From Pseudomonadota bacterium (GTDB taxonomy: Bacteria > Pseudomonadota > Alphaproteobacteria > Caulobacterales > Caulobacteraceae), in NCBI GenBank assembly GCA_023445955.1, contig JAEXJH010000454.1, positions 1-9,403 on the forward strand: a DNA stretch of 9,403 nt, read 5' to 3'. The stretch's first letter is position 1. The number at the start of each line of letters is the position of its first letter. Both the position numbers and the translations under genes were made by a program. This document shows positions 1-6,383 of the stretch, piece after piece. The notes below the pieces were generated by a model, which was not told the origin of the DNA, did not search any database, and worked only from the letters and a program-made list of their open reading frames with translations.

Positions 1-109
1 CCGCTCATCCCCGCGAAAGCGGGGACCCAAGCGGACTTTCAGGATGTGGCGCGATCGCGGATCAATCCGCTGACTCGGCTTGGGTCCCCGCTTTCGCGGG
101 GATGAGCGG
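1..109. repeat. Intergenic inverted-repeat element with two hairpin-forming arms
   Basis: Bases 1-32 are the exact reverse complement of bases 78-109, a perfect 32-bp inverted repeat with a 45-bp spacer. Each arm also holds its own hairpin: CCCCGC-GAAA-GCGGGG at 9-24, and the mirror version with a TTTC loop at 86-101. Read on the strand that gives GAAA, the loop is a GNRA tetraloop. Arms of this kind, translating as IPAKAGTQ or RESGDPS, resemble the dispersed palindromic repeats common in proteobacterial genomes. The element may continue left of the window. It could end or stabilise the arsR transcript, but no T-run is visible. Confidence 0.85.
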
Positions 110-439
110 TGTTTGGGGTTCCTCCACCACCTGCTTCAACCGGCTCAGCATCCCTGCCGCATAGGCCGCATACGGCCCGATCCAGCGTTCGTGGATCGCA
201 TGCACGGGCAGGGCGTCCAGGTGATTCCACCGCTCGCGCCCACGCCGTTCGGCTACGACAAGGCCGGCCTCTTCCAGCACGGAGAGATGCTGCATCACCG
301 TGCAGCGATCCAGCGCGGGGAAGTGCGCGCATAGCATGCCGGTCGTCAGCGACTCAGCCTTCAGCAGATCCAGGATCGCCCGCCGGACCCGGTGGCCCAA
401 GGCCTTGAAGATCAGGTCGGCTTCGTCCTCGCTTGACAT
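62..439 (-). CDS. ArsR/SmtB-family winged-helix repressor
   Basis: A 125-residue DNA-binding protein. Residues 8-85 show the ArsR fold: an FKALGHRVRRAILDLL opening helix, a helix-turn-helix around residues 31-60 (recognition part CTVMQHLSVLEEAGLV) and a wing with RRGRERW. No metal-binding CxC-type motif is evident; C37 and C46 lie in or near the helix-turn-helix. ArsR genes beside a divergent SRPBCC gene usually repress both, and the palindrome at 439-456 fits that. An in-frame stop lies 12 bases upstream of the ATG, and there is no Shine-Dalgarno sequence. A TATAAA-like -10 about 8 bases upstream suggests a leaderless transcript. Residues 111-121 are encoded by the right arm of the repeat, so the native protein probably ended near residue 110. 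Confidence 0.9.
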   Translation of the reverse strand: MSSEDEADLIFKALGHRVRRAILDLLKAESLTTGMLCAHFPALDRCTVMQHLSVLEEAGLVVAERRGRERWNHLDALPVHAIHERWIGPYAAYAAGMLSRLKQVVEEPQTPLIPAKAGTQAESAD

Positions 440-456
440 GTTATAAGTTTATAACA
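439..456. promoter_or_regulatory. Palindromic operator between arsR and the SRPBCC gene
   Basis: TGTTATAA-GT-TTATAACA is a perfect 8-bp inverted repeat around a 2-base centre. It abuts the arsR ATG and sits about 33 bases before the SRPBCC start. Its AT-rich character stands out from the GC-rich surroundings. A TTGACA at 433-438 and a TATAAC at 450-455 could serve as the rightward promoter, although the 11-base spacer is short. A leftward TATAAA would start arsR transcription near its ATG. A repressor bound here would block both genes. That ArsR binds it is inferred from position and symmetry. Confidence 0.75.
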
Positions 457-489
457 CATGGTCGCGTCACTCAAGGATGGAGATGATCC

Positions 490-930
490 ATGTCCCACGA
501 ATTCACGGTCAGCGGCCGCATCGCCAAGCCCGTCTCGGACGTCTTCGAGGCTGTCGCCGATCCCAAGAAACTGTCGGGCTACTTCACCACCGGCGGCGCT
601 CAAGGCCGGCTGGAGTCCGGCGCAACGGTCACCTGGGACTTCCACGACTTCCCGGGCGCGTTCCCGGTCGAGGTGGTCGAGGTCGTGGCCAATGAGAAGA
701 TCGTCCTGCGCTGGGGCTCGCCGACCGGTGTCACCACTACCGTCACCATGACCTTCGCCGACACCGGCGATGGCCGCACCCTGGTCCGGATCCACGAAGC
801 TGGCTGGCGCGACGACGCCGCGGGCGAGAAGGCCGCTTTCGGCAATTGCGAGGGCTGGACCGGCATGCTGTGCGCCTTGAAGGTCTTCGTCGAGCACGGC
901 GTCAACCTGCGCGAAGGCTTCTACAAGTAA
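490..930 (+). CDS. SRPBCC-fold protein, AHSA1/ATPase-activator-like
   Basis: A 146-residue soluble protein with the START/SRPBCC helix-grip pattern of the AHSA1 family. It shows an N-terminal strand, I11-AKPVSDVFEAVADPKKLSGYF, a middle region ending in EVVANEKIVLRWG (about 64-76), TLVRIHEAGW at 97-106, and a C-terminal helix GWTGMLCALKVFVEHG (122-137). Family members bind small hydrophobic ligands, but the ligand here cannot be read from the sequence. The ATG at 490 follows GGAG at 479-482 at good spacing. The divergent ArsR neighbour and shared palindrome suggest expression is released when the repressor senses a signal. Confidence 0.88.
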   Translation: MSHEFTVSGRIAKPVSDVFEAVADPKKLSGYFTTGGAQGRLESGATVTWDFHDFPGAFPVEVVEVVANEKIVLRWGSPTGVTTTVTMTFADTGDGRTLVRIHEAGWRDDAAGEKAAFGNCEGWTGMLCALKVFVEHGVNLREGFYK

Positions 931-1023
931 GCCGCCGCTCACCTGACGCGGGCGCCCCCTACGCAAATCTCGCTGACCCGTGTTAGTCAGTGGGCCGCAA
1001 GTTTATCGGGGTAGTCCGCGTCC

Positions 1024-1452
1024 ATGCCGTCCCAGCTCCAGTCGCCCGAGGTCCAGGCCTTCGCCACCGGCTTCCCGGTCACCCTGCTGCACGCCAGCGT
1101 GACCTTGGTCATGCTGATCCTGGGCACTACGCTCTATGCGCTGCTGACCCCGCACAAGGAAATCGCCCTGATCCGCGAGGGCAATTCGGCCGCGGCCCTG
1201 TCGCTGGGCGGCGTGATGGTTGGCCTGGCCATTCCGCTGGCCATCTCGCTGACCGCCTCGACCTCGGTGATCGAGATCGGCATCTGGGGCGCGGCGACGA
1301 TCGCCGTGCAGCTGCTGGTGTTCCGCGTCACCGACATGGTGCTGAAGGGCCTGCCCGAGCGTATCCAGGAAGGCGAGATCTCGGCCGCCGTCCTGCTGGT
1401 CGGCGCCAAGCTGGCCACCGCCCTGATCCTCGCCGCCGCCGTGGCCGGCTGA
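1024..1452 (+). CDS. DUF350 (YjfL-type) inner-membrane protein
   Basis: A 142-residue protein with four predicted membrane helices at about residues 20-41, 59-79, 84-107 and 119-141. The loop HKEIALIREGNSAAALSLGG and the later PERIQEGEISAAVLLVGAKL form the weak internal duplication typical of DUF350. The molecular function of the family is not established to my knowledge. An in-frame TAG at 1012-1014 makes the ATG at 1024 the first usable start; the only ribosome-site candidate is GGGG at 1008-1011, which is weak. The protease gene starts 25 bases downstream on the same strand, so the two are probably co-transcribed. Confidence 0.88.
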   Translation: MPSQLQSPEVQAFATGFPVTLLHASVTLVMLILGTTLYALLTPHKEIALIREGNSAAALSLGGVMVGLAIPLAISLTASTSVIEIGIWGAATIAVQLLVFRVTDMVLKGLPERIQEGEISAAVLLVGAKLATALILAAAVAG

Positions 1453-1477
1453 GGACGCAAGGTCCGGGGGCGTTACA

Positions 1478-2311
1478 GTGCATTTCCCCAAGCTTCCCGA
1501 TTGGCTGGTCTATGCCGCGGCCGTCAGCGCCCTGGTGATCGTCGCCGTCGGCCGGCAGGAGCGCTCGGACGCGCCGCCGCCGCCGCCGCCGGTGCCGGGC
1601 GAGGAAGGGCTGCCGTTGGGGCCGTCCTCGCCGTTCGACCCGTCGATCGTGGTCCAGGTGCCCGACAAGCCCGAGCCGGGTTCGGGCACGGCCTTCTCGG
1701 TCGGCGATGACGGCACCTGGCTGACGGCCCGCCACGTGGTCGACGGCTGCAAGCAGGCCGCGATCGTCGTCGCCGATGGCCGCGGCGTGGCGGCCAAGAT
1801 CCATGTCGATCCCAAGGCCGATGCGGCCATCCTGACCACCGAGGGCGGAGCGCCGTCGGTGCCGCTGGGCCTGGACATCCCGCTGCGCCGCGGCGCGCGC
1901 GCCTATCATCCGGGCTTCCCGCAGGGCCATCCGGGCGAGGCCGCCTCGCGCTTGCTCGGCCGCGAGAACCTGGTCGTGCATGGCCGCGGCGCCCGCACCG
2001 AGCCGGTGCTGGTCTGGGCCGAGGTCGGTCGCACCGACACGCTGAAAGGCACCCTGGCTGGCCTCTCGGGCTCGCCGGCCTTGGACAGCGCCGGCCGCGT
2101 GATCGGCGTGACCGTGGCCGAAGCCCCGCGCCGGGGCCGCATCTACACGACCGCGCCCGAGACCTTGAAGACCCTGCTGGACCCACACCGCCGGCCCTCG
2201 CCGTCGGAGTTCGCGCCGACCGAGCCGATCACCACCGAGAACTACGGCCGCGTGGCCGACGGCCTGCGCCGCGACCTGCGCGTGGCCCAGGTGGTGTGCC
2301 TGAAGGTCTAG
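1478..2311 (+). CDS. Membrane-anchored trypsin-like serine protease
   Basis: A 277-residue protein with one N-terminal membrane segment (about residues 9-25) and then a proline-rich linker with six consecutive prolines (33-38). The chymotrypsin-fold protease domain (about 66-235) has its triad in the expected order: H86 in LTARHVVDGC, D115 in ADAAIL, and S197 in GLSGSP. With the anchor this predicts a periplasmic protease. It lacks a PDZ domain, unlike HtrA/DegP proteins. C91 beside the active His and C274 near the end are the only cysteines and could pair. The start is GTG at 1478, with GGGGG at 1466-1470 as ribosome site. The TAG stop shares the tetranucleotide CTAG with the convergent ampG stop. 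The substrate is unknown; the DUF350 neighbour may be a partner. Confidence 0.85.
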   Translation: MHFPKLPDWLVYAAAVSALVIVAVGRQERSDAPPPPPPVPGEEGLPLGPSSPFDPSIVVQVPDKPEPGSGTAFSVGDDGTWLTARHVVDGCKQAAIVVADGRGVAAKIHVDPKADAAILTTEGGAPSVPLGLDIPLRRGARAYHPGFPQGHPGEAASRLLGRENLVVHGRGARTEPVLVWAEVGRTDTLKGTLAGLSGSPALDSAGRVIGVTVAEAPRRGRIYTTAPETLKTLLDPHRRPSPSEFAPTEPITTENYGRVADGLRRDLRVAQVVCLKV

Positions 2312-3990
2312 GCCGCAGCCGCGTCTTCCGCCGGCTTCTGCCGCGCCGCCACCCAGAACGACAGCACGATCGCCACGACGCCGATCAGCGCCGTGTAGAT
2401 GAAGAACGCCGTGTAGCCGGCCGCCATCGCCTGGGCGCTGACGCCCAGCTTGGCGCCGGCGGCGGTGAAGCTCTCGGGCGGCAGGCGGGTAAAGAGGGCC
2501 TTCAGCGGCGCGGTGAAGCCGCCGTGCTCGGCGGCGTGGGCCGAGGCCTCGACGATGCGTCCCGACTGCGAGGCGATCAGCTTGCCGGGCAGGGCGTAGA
2601 GCGACGAGAACAGCGCGTACTGCGTGGCCGTGAAGCCGGCGCTGGTCAGGCTGGACATGTAGGCGATCAGCGCCGTGCCGGCGACGCCGCCCGCCAGGTT
2701 GTCGATGCAGATCGAGGCGAACAGCATGCCGGTGTTGTGGCCGCTCATGGCCAGCACGGCGAACATCAGGTTGCTGAGCGGCTGGGCGAAGGCGCCGATG
2801 ATCAGGGCCTTCATCAGGCCAAAACGCGCGACGATCACCCCGCCCAGGAACACCCCGGCCATCGAGGCGATGATGCCGAACACCTTCCGGATCTCGGCGA
2901 TCTCGGTGAGGGTGAAGCCCATGTCGCGGTAGAACGGGTTCATGATGTTGAGCACGAAGTCCGAGACGCGATAGACGCAGATCGTCGCCAGGATCAGGCC
3001 GGCGACTCCGGCGAAACGGGTCATGAACTCCTTCAGCGGCGCGCCCAGGGCGGTCGACAGATAGACGCCCGGCTTGGTCGGCACTTTCGGCACCGGCGAG
3101 GCGGCGATGGCCACGACGCCCAGGCCGATCAGCACGCCCAGCAGCTGCAGCCAGATGCCGTTGGGCTTGGCCTTCCAGGCCTCTTCCAGGGCCGGGCCGC
3201 CGACGAACTTGCTCAGCAGGCCCGCATCGCCCGACAGGCCCGAGCCGATCAGCAGGGCGCCGGCCACCAGGATGATCAGGCGCACCAGCCACTCGCCGAT
3301 CTCCAGGGCCTTGGGCTGCTGGACGCCGTCGGTGTGGATCGGGCGGATCGCGTGGGCGGCCTCGCGCGGGGCGGCGAAGGTGGCGGCGACGCCGATCAGC
3401 ATGGCCACGGCCATGAACAGGTACGAGATGTTCCAGTTGAAGCGCTCGGCCAGCAGCAGCGGCACGGCGCCGGCCATGATCATCGCGCCGCGATAGCCCC
3501 ACTGCACGGCCACGGCCATCTGGCCCTGGCGTTCGGTGTCGACCACCTCGATCCGCCAGGCGTCGATGACGATGTCCTGGGTGGCGGTCGCGAAGCCGAC
3601 CAGGACGGCGACCAGGGCCATCAGCGGCAGGTTGGTCGCCGGGTTGAGCCCGGAAATGGCCAGCAGGCCCAGCATGATCAGGACCTGGCAGACCAGCATC
3701 CAGGCGCGGCGATGGCCCAGCAGGCCGTGCAGGAACGGCACCTTGGCCCGGTCGATCAGCGGGGCCCACAGGAACTTGAACGAGAACGACAGGGTGGCCA
3801 GGCTGAAGAAGCCGATCACCGCCAGCGACAGGCCCGCATCGCGCAGCCACAGCGACAGGGTGTCGAAGATCAGCATGAACGGCAGGCCCGACGCGAAGCC
3901 CAGGCCCAGCATCACCAGGCTGCGCCGCTCGCCGAAGAAGGCGAGGGTCTGGAGAAGGGTCTTCTTCTCCTGTGGTGCGGCGTCGGTCAT
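2308..3990 (-). CDS. ampG: AmpG-family muropeptide permease (MFS)
   Basis: A 560-residue inner-membrane transporter. AmpG signatures are GFASGLPF (31-38), FLWAPLIDR (73-81), a Q-rich RRAW turn near 94-97, ATQDIVIDAWRIE (136-148) and FTATQYALFSSLYALPGK (453-470). The family imports GlcNAc-anhydro-muropeptides for cell-wall recycling and, in species with inducible AmpC beta-lactamase, feeds its induction. It is longer than E. coli AmpG, which has about 490 residues. The extra length includes two central helices (about 235-253 and 279-297), giving a likely 14-helix layout. The ATG at 3990 follows AGGGGGA on the minus strand. It lies 36 bases downstream of shkA on the same strand, so co-transcription is likely. 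Family assignment is firm; the exact substrate is inferred. Confidence 0.88.
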   Translation of the reverse strand: MTDAAPQEKKTLLQTLAFFGERRSLVMLGLGFASGLPFMLIFDTLSLWLRDAGLSLAVIGFFSLATLSFSFKFLWAPLIDRAKVPFLHGLLGHRRAWMLVCQVLIMLGLLAISGLNPATNLPLMALVAVLVGFATATQDIVIDAWRIEVVDTERQGQMAVAVQWGYRGAMIMAGAVPLLLAERFNWNISYLFMAVAMLIGVAATFAAPREAAHAIRPIHTDGVQQPKALEIGEWLVRLIILVAGALLIGSGLSGDAGLLSKFVGGPALEEAWKAKPNGIWLQLLGVLIGLGVVAIAASPVPKVPTKPGVYLSTALGAPLKEFMTRFAGVAGLILATICVYRVSDFVLNIMNPFYRDMGFTLTEIAEIRKVFGIIASMAGVFLGGVIVARFGLMKALIIGAFAQPLSNLMFAVLAMSGHNTGMLFASICIDNLAGGVAGTALIAYMSSLTSAGFTATQYALFSSLYALPGKLIASQSGRIVEASAHAAEHGGFTAPLKALFTRLPPESFTAAGAKLGVSAQAMAAGYTAFFIYTALIGVVAIVLSFWVAARQKPAEDAAAA

Positions 3991-4026
3991 TGGCGATCCC
4001 CCTGACGAGGAGAAACGCCCCCGTCC

Positions 4027-5556
4027 TTAGCCGGCGACCTTGGCTCGCGTCGCGGTTTTCGTCCAGCCGGAGGCGACGCCGGATGTCGTCCAGCGCTTGA
4101 GGGCGTCGCGCAGGGCTTCCTGGGTGAGGGGCTTGACCAGGAAATCATCCATGCCGGCGGCCAGGCAAGTGCGCTTGTCCTCGTCGAAGGCGTCGGCGGT
4201 CAGGGCGGCGATCGGCGAGGCGACGCCTTTCGCCCGAAGCGCCTTGGCGGCCTGGACGCCGGACATGCCCGGCATGCGCAGGTCCATCAGGATCAGGTCG
4301 TATGCGCCGGCAGAAGCGGCGGCCACGGCCTGCTCGCCGTCGGCGACGCGGTCGACCTTGCAGCCCTCGCGCTCCAGCAGGGTGCGGGCCAGCAGGGCGT
4401 TGATCGGATTGTCCTCGGCCAGCAGCACGCGCACGCCCTGGGCCACGGCCCCGGCGATGCGGTCGTCGGGGGCGGTCTCGGCGGCCGGCGCGGTTTCCGT
4501 CTCGCCGGCCTGCAGCACCTGGACGACCAGTGAGGCGGCGCGCAGCGGCTTGATCAGATAGCCCGAGAAGCCGGCGGTCTTCAGTGGTTCGATGCGGTCG
4601 CGCTGCTCGGGCGTCAGCAGCACCACGGCCTTGCGGCCGGCGGGCGGCTTCAGCGCCCCGCGCGGCCCGGCCAGGGCGGCGTCGATCAGCAGCACGGCGT
4701 CGGCCGGCGCGCCCGACAGGGCCGAGGCGATGTCGACGGCGGCGAAGGCGCGGCCGCCGGCCGCCTCGATCTGGCGCACCGTGGCGGCGCGGACGATGGC
4801 GTTGGGCGAGGCGATGGCCACGGCGCGGCCGTCCAGCGGCGCCGCGCGGAGCGCGGGAGCGGCGATCGCAAAAGGCGCTTCGAACCAGAACTCGGCGCCT
4901 TGGCCCAGCTCCCCGCCGACCCCGACCTCGCCGTCCATGGCCTTGGTGAGGGTTGAGACGATGGCCAGGCCCAGGCCCGCGCCGCCCAGCTGGGTGTTGT
5001 GGGTGATGTCGGTCTGGACGAAGGCCTCGAAGATCCGCTTGCGGGCTTCCGGCGCGACGCCGGGGCCGGTGTCGGCGACCGAGAAGCGGATGCGGCCGTC
5101 ATGGGTGGCCGTGGCGGTCAGCAGCACGCCGCCGGCCTCGGTGAACTTCACGGCGTTGCCGGCGAAGTTCAGCAGGATCTGGCGCAGGCGACCTTCGTCG
5201 GCCTGGATGGTCGGCAGGGGCGTCGGCACCGCCCAGGCGATCTCGATGCCTTTCTCGTGCGCGCGCGGGCTCATAAGCTCGGCGACCTGGCGCAGCAGGC
5301 CCTCGATGTCGACCGGCGCCAGCGACAGCTCGATCGAGGCCGCGCCCAGGCGGGCGAAGTGCAGCACGTCATTGACCAGCGACAGCAGGTGGTCGCCGCT
5401 CTCGCGCAGGGCGGTGACGTAGGACCGCTGCTCGGCCGTCAGCTTGGTGTTCTCAAGCAGGCGCGCCATGCCCAGCACGCCGTTCAGCGGGGTGCGGAAC
5501 TCATGGCTCAGGGTGGCCAGCTGCTCGGGCGTGACGCCGGGTTTCGGATCGCTCAT
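4027..5556 (-). CDS. shkA: ShkA-type c-di-GMP-responsive hybrid histidine kinase
   Basis: A 509-residue soluble kinase without membrane helices. Order: HisKA with phospho-acceptor H18 (LSHEFRTPLNG), HATPase with N-box N130/N134, G1 DTGPG (162-166) and G2 GGAGLGLAI (191-199), a degenerate receiver Rec1 (about 243-350), and a canonical Rec2 (about 375-490) with E381/D382, D425, T453 and K475. Rec1 lacks the acidic pair, as expected of a pseudoreceiver. R319, Y333, P337, R339 and the linker DDR (364-366) all sit five residues below the c-di-GMP-binding and autoinhibitory positions I recall for C. crescentus ShkA (R324, Y338, P342, R344, DDR 369-371). ShkA passes phosphate through ShpA to TacA, driving stalk genes; c-di-GMP frees the kinase from inhibition. 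The ATG at 5556 is preferred over a TTG at 5565; neither has a clear ribosome site. Confidence 0.9.
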   Translation of the reverse strand: MSDPKPGVTPEQLATLSHEFRTPLNGVLGMARLLENTKLTAEQRSYVTALRESGDHLLSLVNDVLHFARLGAASIELSLAPVDIEGLLRQVAELMSPRAHEKGIEIAWAVPTPLPTIQADEGRLRQILLNFAGNAVKFTEAGGVLLTATATHDGRIRFSVADTGPGVAPEARKRIFEAFVQTDITHNTQLGGAGLGLAIVSTLTKAMDGEVGVGGELGQGAEFWFEAPFAIAAPALRAAPLDGRAVAIASPNAIVRAATVRQIEAAGGRAFAAVDIASALSGAPADAVLLIDAALAGPRGALKPPAGRKAVVLLTPEQRDRIEPLKTAGFSGYLIKPLRAASLVVQVLQAGETETAPAAETAPDDRIAGAVAQGVRVLLAEDNPINALLARTLLEREGCKVDRVADGEQAVAAASAGAYDLILMDLRMPGMSGVQAAKALRAKGVASPIAALTADAFDEDKRTCLAAGMDDFLVKPLTQEALRDALKRWTTSGVASGWTKTATRAKVAG

Positions 5557-5601
5557 GGAGATCAAGGTTAGCGGGTGCGGCTTAACGGGCGGTCAAACAC
5601 C

Positions 5602-5627
5602 GGAACTGCCAGCCAAGCTGTGTCGTT
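5602..5627 (+). promoter_or_regulatory. EcfG/SigT-type general-stress promoter
   Basis: GGAAC at 5602-5606 and CGTT at 5624-5627 are separated by 17 bases, matching the alphaproteobacterial EcfG (Caulobacter SigT) consensus GGAAC-N16-17-CGTT. Transcription would start near 5634, about 60 bases before the micropeptide ATG. It lies in the 139-bp divergent gap between shkA and the micropeptide, which otherwise shows no convincing promoter. A TTGACC on the minus strand (5596-5591) could belong to shkA, but no well-spaced -10 follows it. The match is direct; control by the stress sigma factor is inferred. Confidence 0.65.
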
Positions 5628-5695
5628 GTGCGAGAACCAGGCGCCGCCTCCGGAAACGACGTCGCCGATTATTCTCAAGCAGGGAAGTCCACGCG

Positions 5696-5776
5696 ATGCG
5701 ATCGATCCTTCTGGCGCTCCTGGGAGTGCCGCTGCCCATCATTCTGCTGCTCGCCTTCTGCACGCACCATTTCTGA
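5696..5776 (+). CDS. 26-residue hydrophobic membrane micropeptide
   Basis: A short ORF starting MRSILLALLGVPLPIILLL and ending in THHF. It is one membrane helix with a LLGVPxPIILLL core, a positive N-terminus and a His-His tail. Unannotated hydrophobic peptides with a similar G-[IV]-P-[IL]-P-I-I core occur in other proteobacteria as I recall. AGGGA at 5681-5685 lies 10 bases before the ATG. It ends 19 bases before the next membrane-protein gene and lies behind the stress promoter, so the two are probably one operon. Function is unknown; small membrane proteins of this type may modulate envelope properties or a partner protein. Confidence 0.7.
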   Translation: MRSILLALLGVPLPIILLLAFCTHHF

Positions 5777-5795
5777 GAAAGGGCGGGACATCGTC

Positions 5796-6383
5796 ATGGC
5801 CCTATCATCTGACTTGATCGCCCCAGCCGTGGATGTCCACGTGGGCGAGGAACAGCAGTCGGCCGTCAGCTGGGACGCTGTCCTGGCCGGCGCCGTCGCC
5901 ACGATCGCCCTGTTGTTCGTGCTGCTGTCGCTGTGCGCGGGCTTTGGCCTGAAGGTCGCCCCGCGCTGGCCGGCCGGCGTCTCGGCGAACGACTTCACCC
6001 CGGCGCTGGGCGCGATCTTCATCGCCGCCCAGGTGGTCGCCAGCATGCTGGGCGGCTATGTCGCCGGGCGGCTGCGCACCAAGTGGCTGAACGTCCACGA
6101 CCACGAGGTCCATTTCCGCGACACCGCCCACGGCCTGCTGGCCTGGGCCGCGAGCGTGGTGGGCCTGCTGGTCCTGGGCGCGCTGGCCGCCCCGGCCGCG
6201 ACGCCGCCGGTCGCAGTCGAGCTGTCGCCCGCTGAAGTTCTGCGCGCGGCCCACATCGGCGCGCAGCTGTCGCTGTTCCTCGGCATCGGCGCCCTGACCA
6301 GCGCCTTCGCCGCCAGCGTCGCCGCCGCCATCGGCGGTCTGCGCCGCGACGACATGCACAAGCTGCACCGGACGCGAGCCTAG
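5796..6383 (+). CDS. Four-helix membrane protein, 'PhnA-like' hypothetical family
   Basis: A 195-residue protein with four predicted helices at about residues 27-50, 68-92, 112-132 and 153-180. After helix 2 comes GGYVAGRLRTKW (86-97), then HDHEVHFRDTAHGLLAWA (101-118). This combination is typical of a family annotated in rhizobia as PhnA-like membrane protein, a name with no known link to phosphonate use. The ATG at 5796 follows GGGCGGGA at good spacing. A longer in-frame start at 5628 is unlikely because it lies upstream of the predicted transcription start and would span the micropeptide. Glycine/alanine-rich helices suggest tight packing or oligomers. The stop shares CTAG with the convergent comM stop. 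Function unknown; stress-linked expression is inferred from the promoter. Confidence 0.85.
   Translation: MALSSDLIAPAVDVHVGEEQQSAVSWDAVLAGAVATIALLFVLLSLCAGFGLKVAPRWPAGVSANDFTPALGAIFIAAQVVASMLGGYVAGRLRTKWLNVHDHEVHFRDTAHGLLAWAASVVGLLVLGALAAPAATPPVAVELSPAEVLRAAHIGAQLSLFLGIGALTSAFAASVAAAIGGLRRDDMHKLHRTRA

Noticed and set aside
1..109. CRISPR-like repeat
   Set aside because: There are only two copies, in inverted orientation, with a single spacer and no array.
950..957. GGGCGCCC palindrome after the SRPBCC gene as a terminator
   Set aside because: It has no loop and no T-run, and such GC palindromes are common in this DNA.
973..990. CTGAC...GTCAG inverted repeat before the DUF350 gene
   Set aside because: Five base pairs with an 8-base loop is too weak to support a terminator or operator.
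1328..3850. Long minus-strand open frame of 840 codons across the protease and ampG genes
   Set aside because: It is an out-of-frame shadow with Arg/Gly/Pro-rich, low-information protein; the genuine genes in the same DNA have clear domains.
2296..4005. Plus-strand open frame of 569 codons antisense to ampG
   Set aside because: It is rich in Gln, His, Asp and Arg with no domain, the usual mirror of a hydrophobic gene in GC-rich DNA.
5557..5565. TTG start for shkA three codons upstream
   Set aside because: There is no ribosome site before it, and ATG at 5556 is the stronger start codon; the difference is only three residues.
5568..5585. TTAG/TTAA half-sites as a CtrA box near shkA
   Set aside because: Spacing is 10 bases rather than the required 7, and one half-site is imperfect.
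5628..5795. Longer N-terminus for the 195-residue membrane protein
   Set aside because: The extension overlaps the micropeptide, starts before the predicted transcription start, and lacks the ribosome site seen at 5796.
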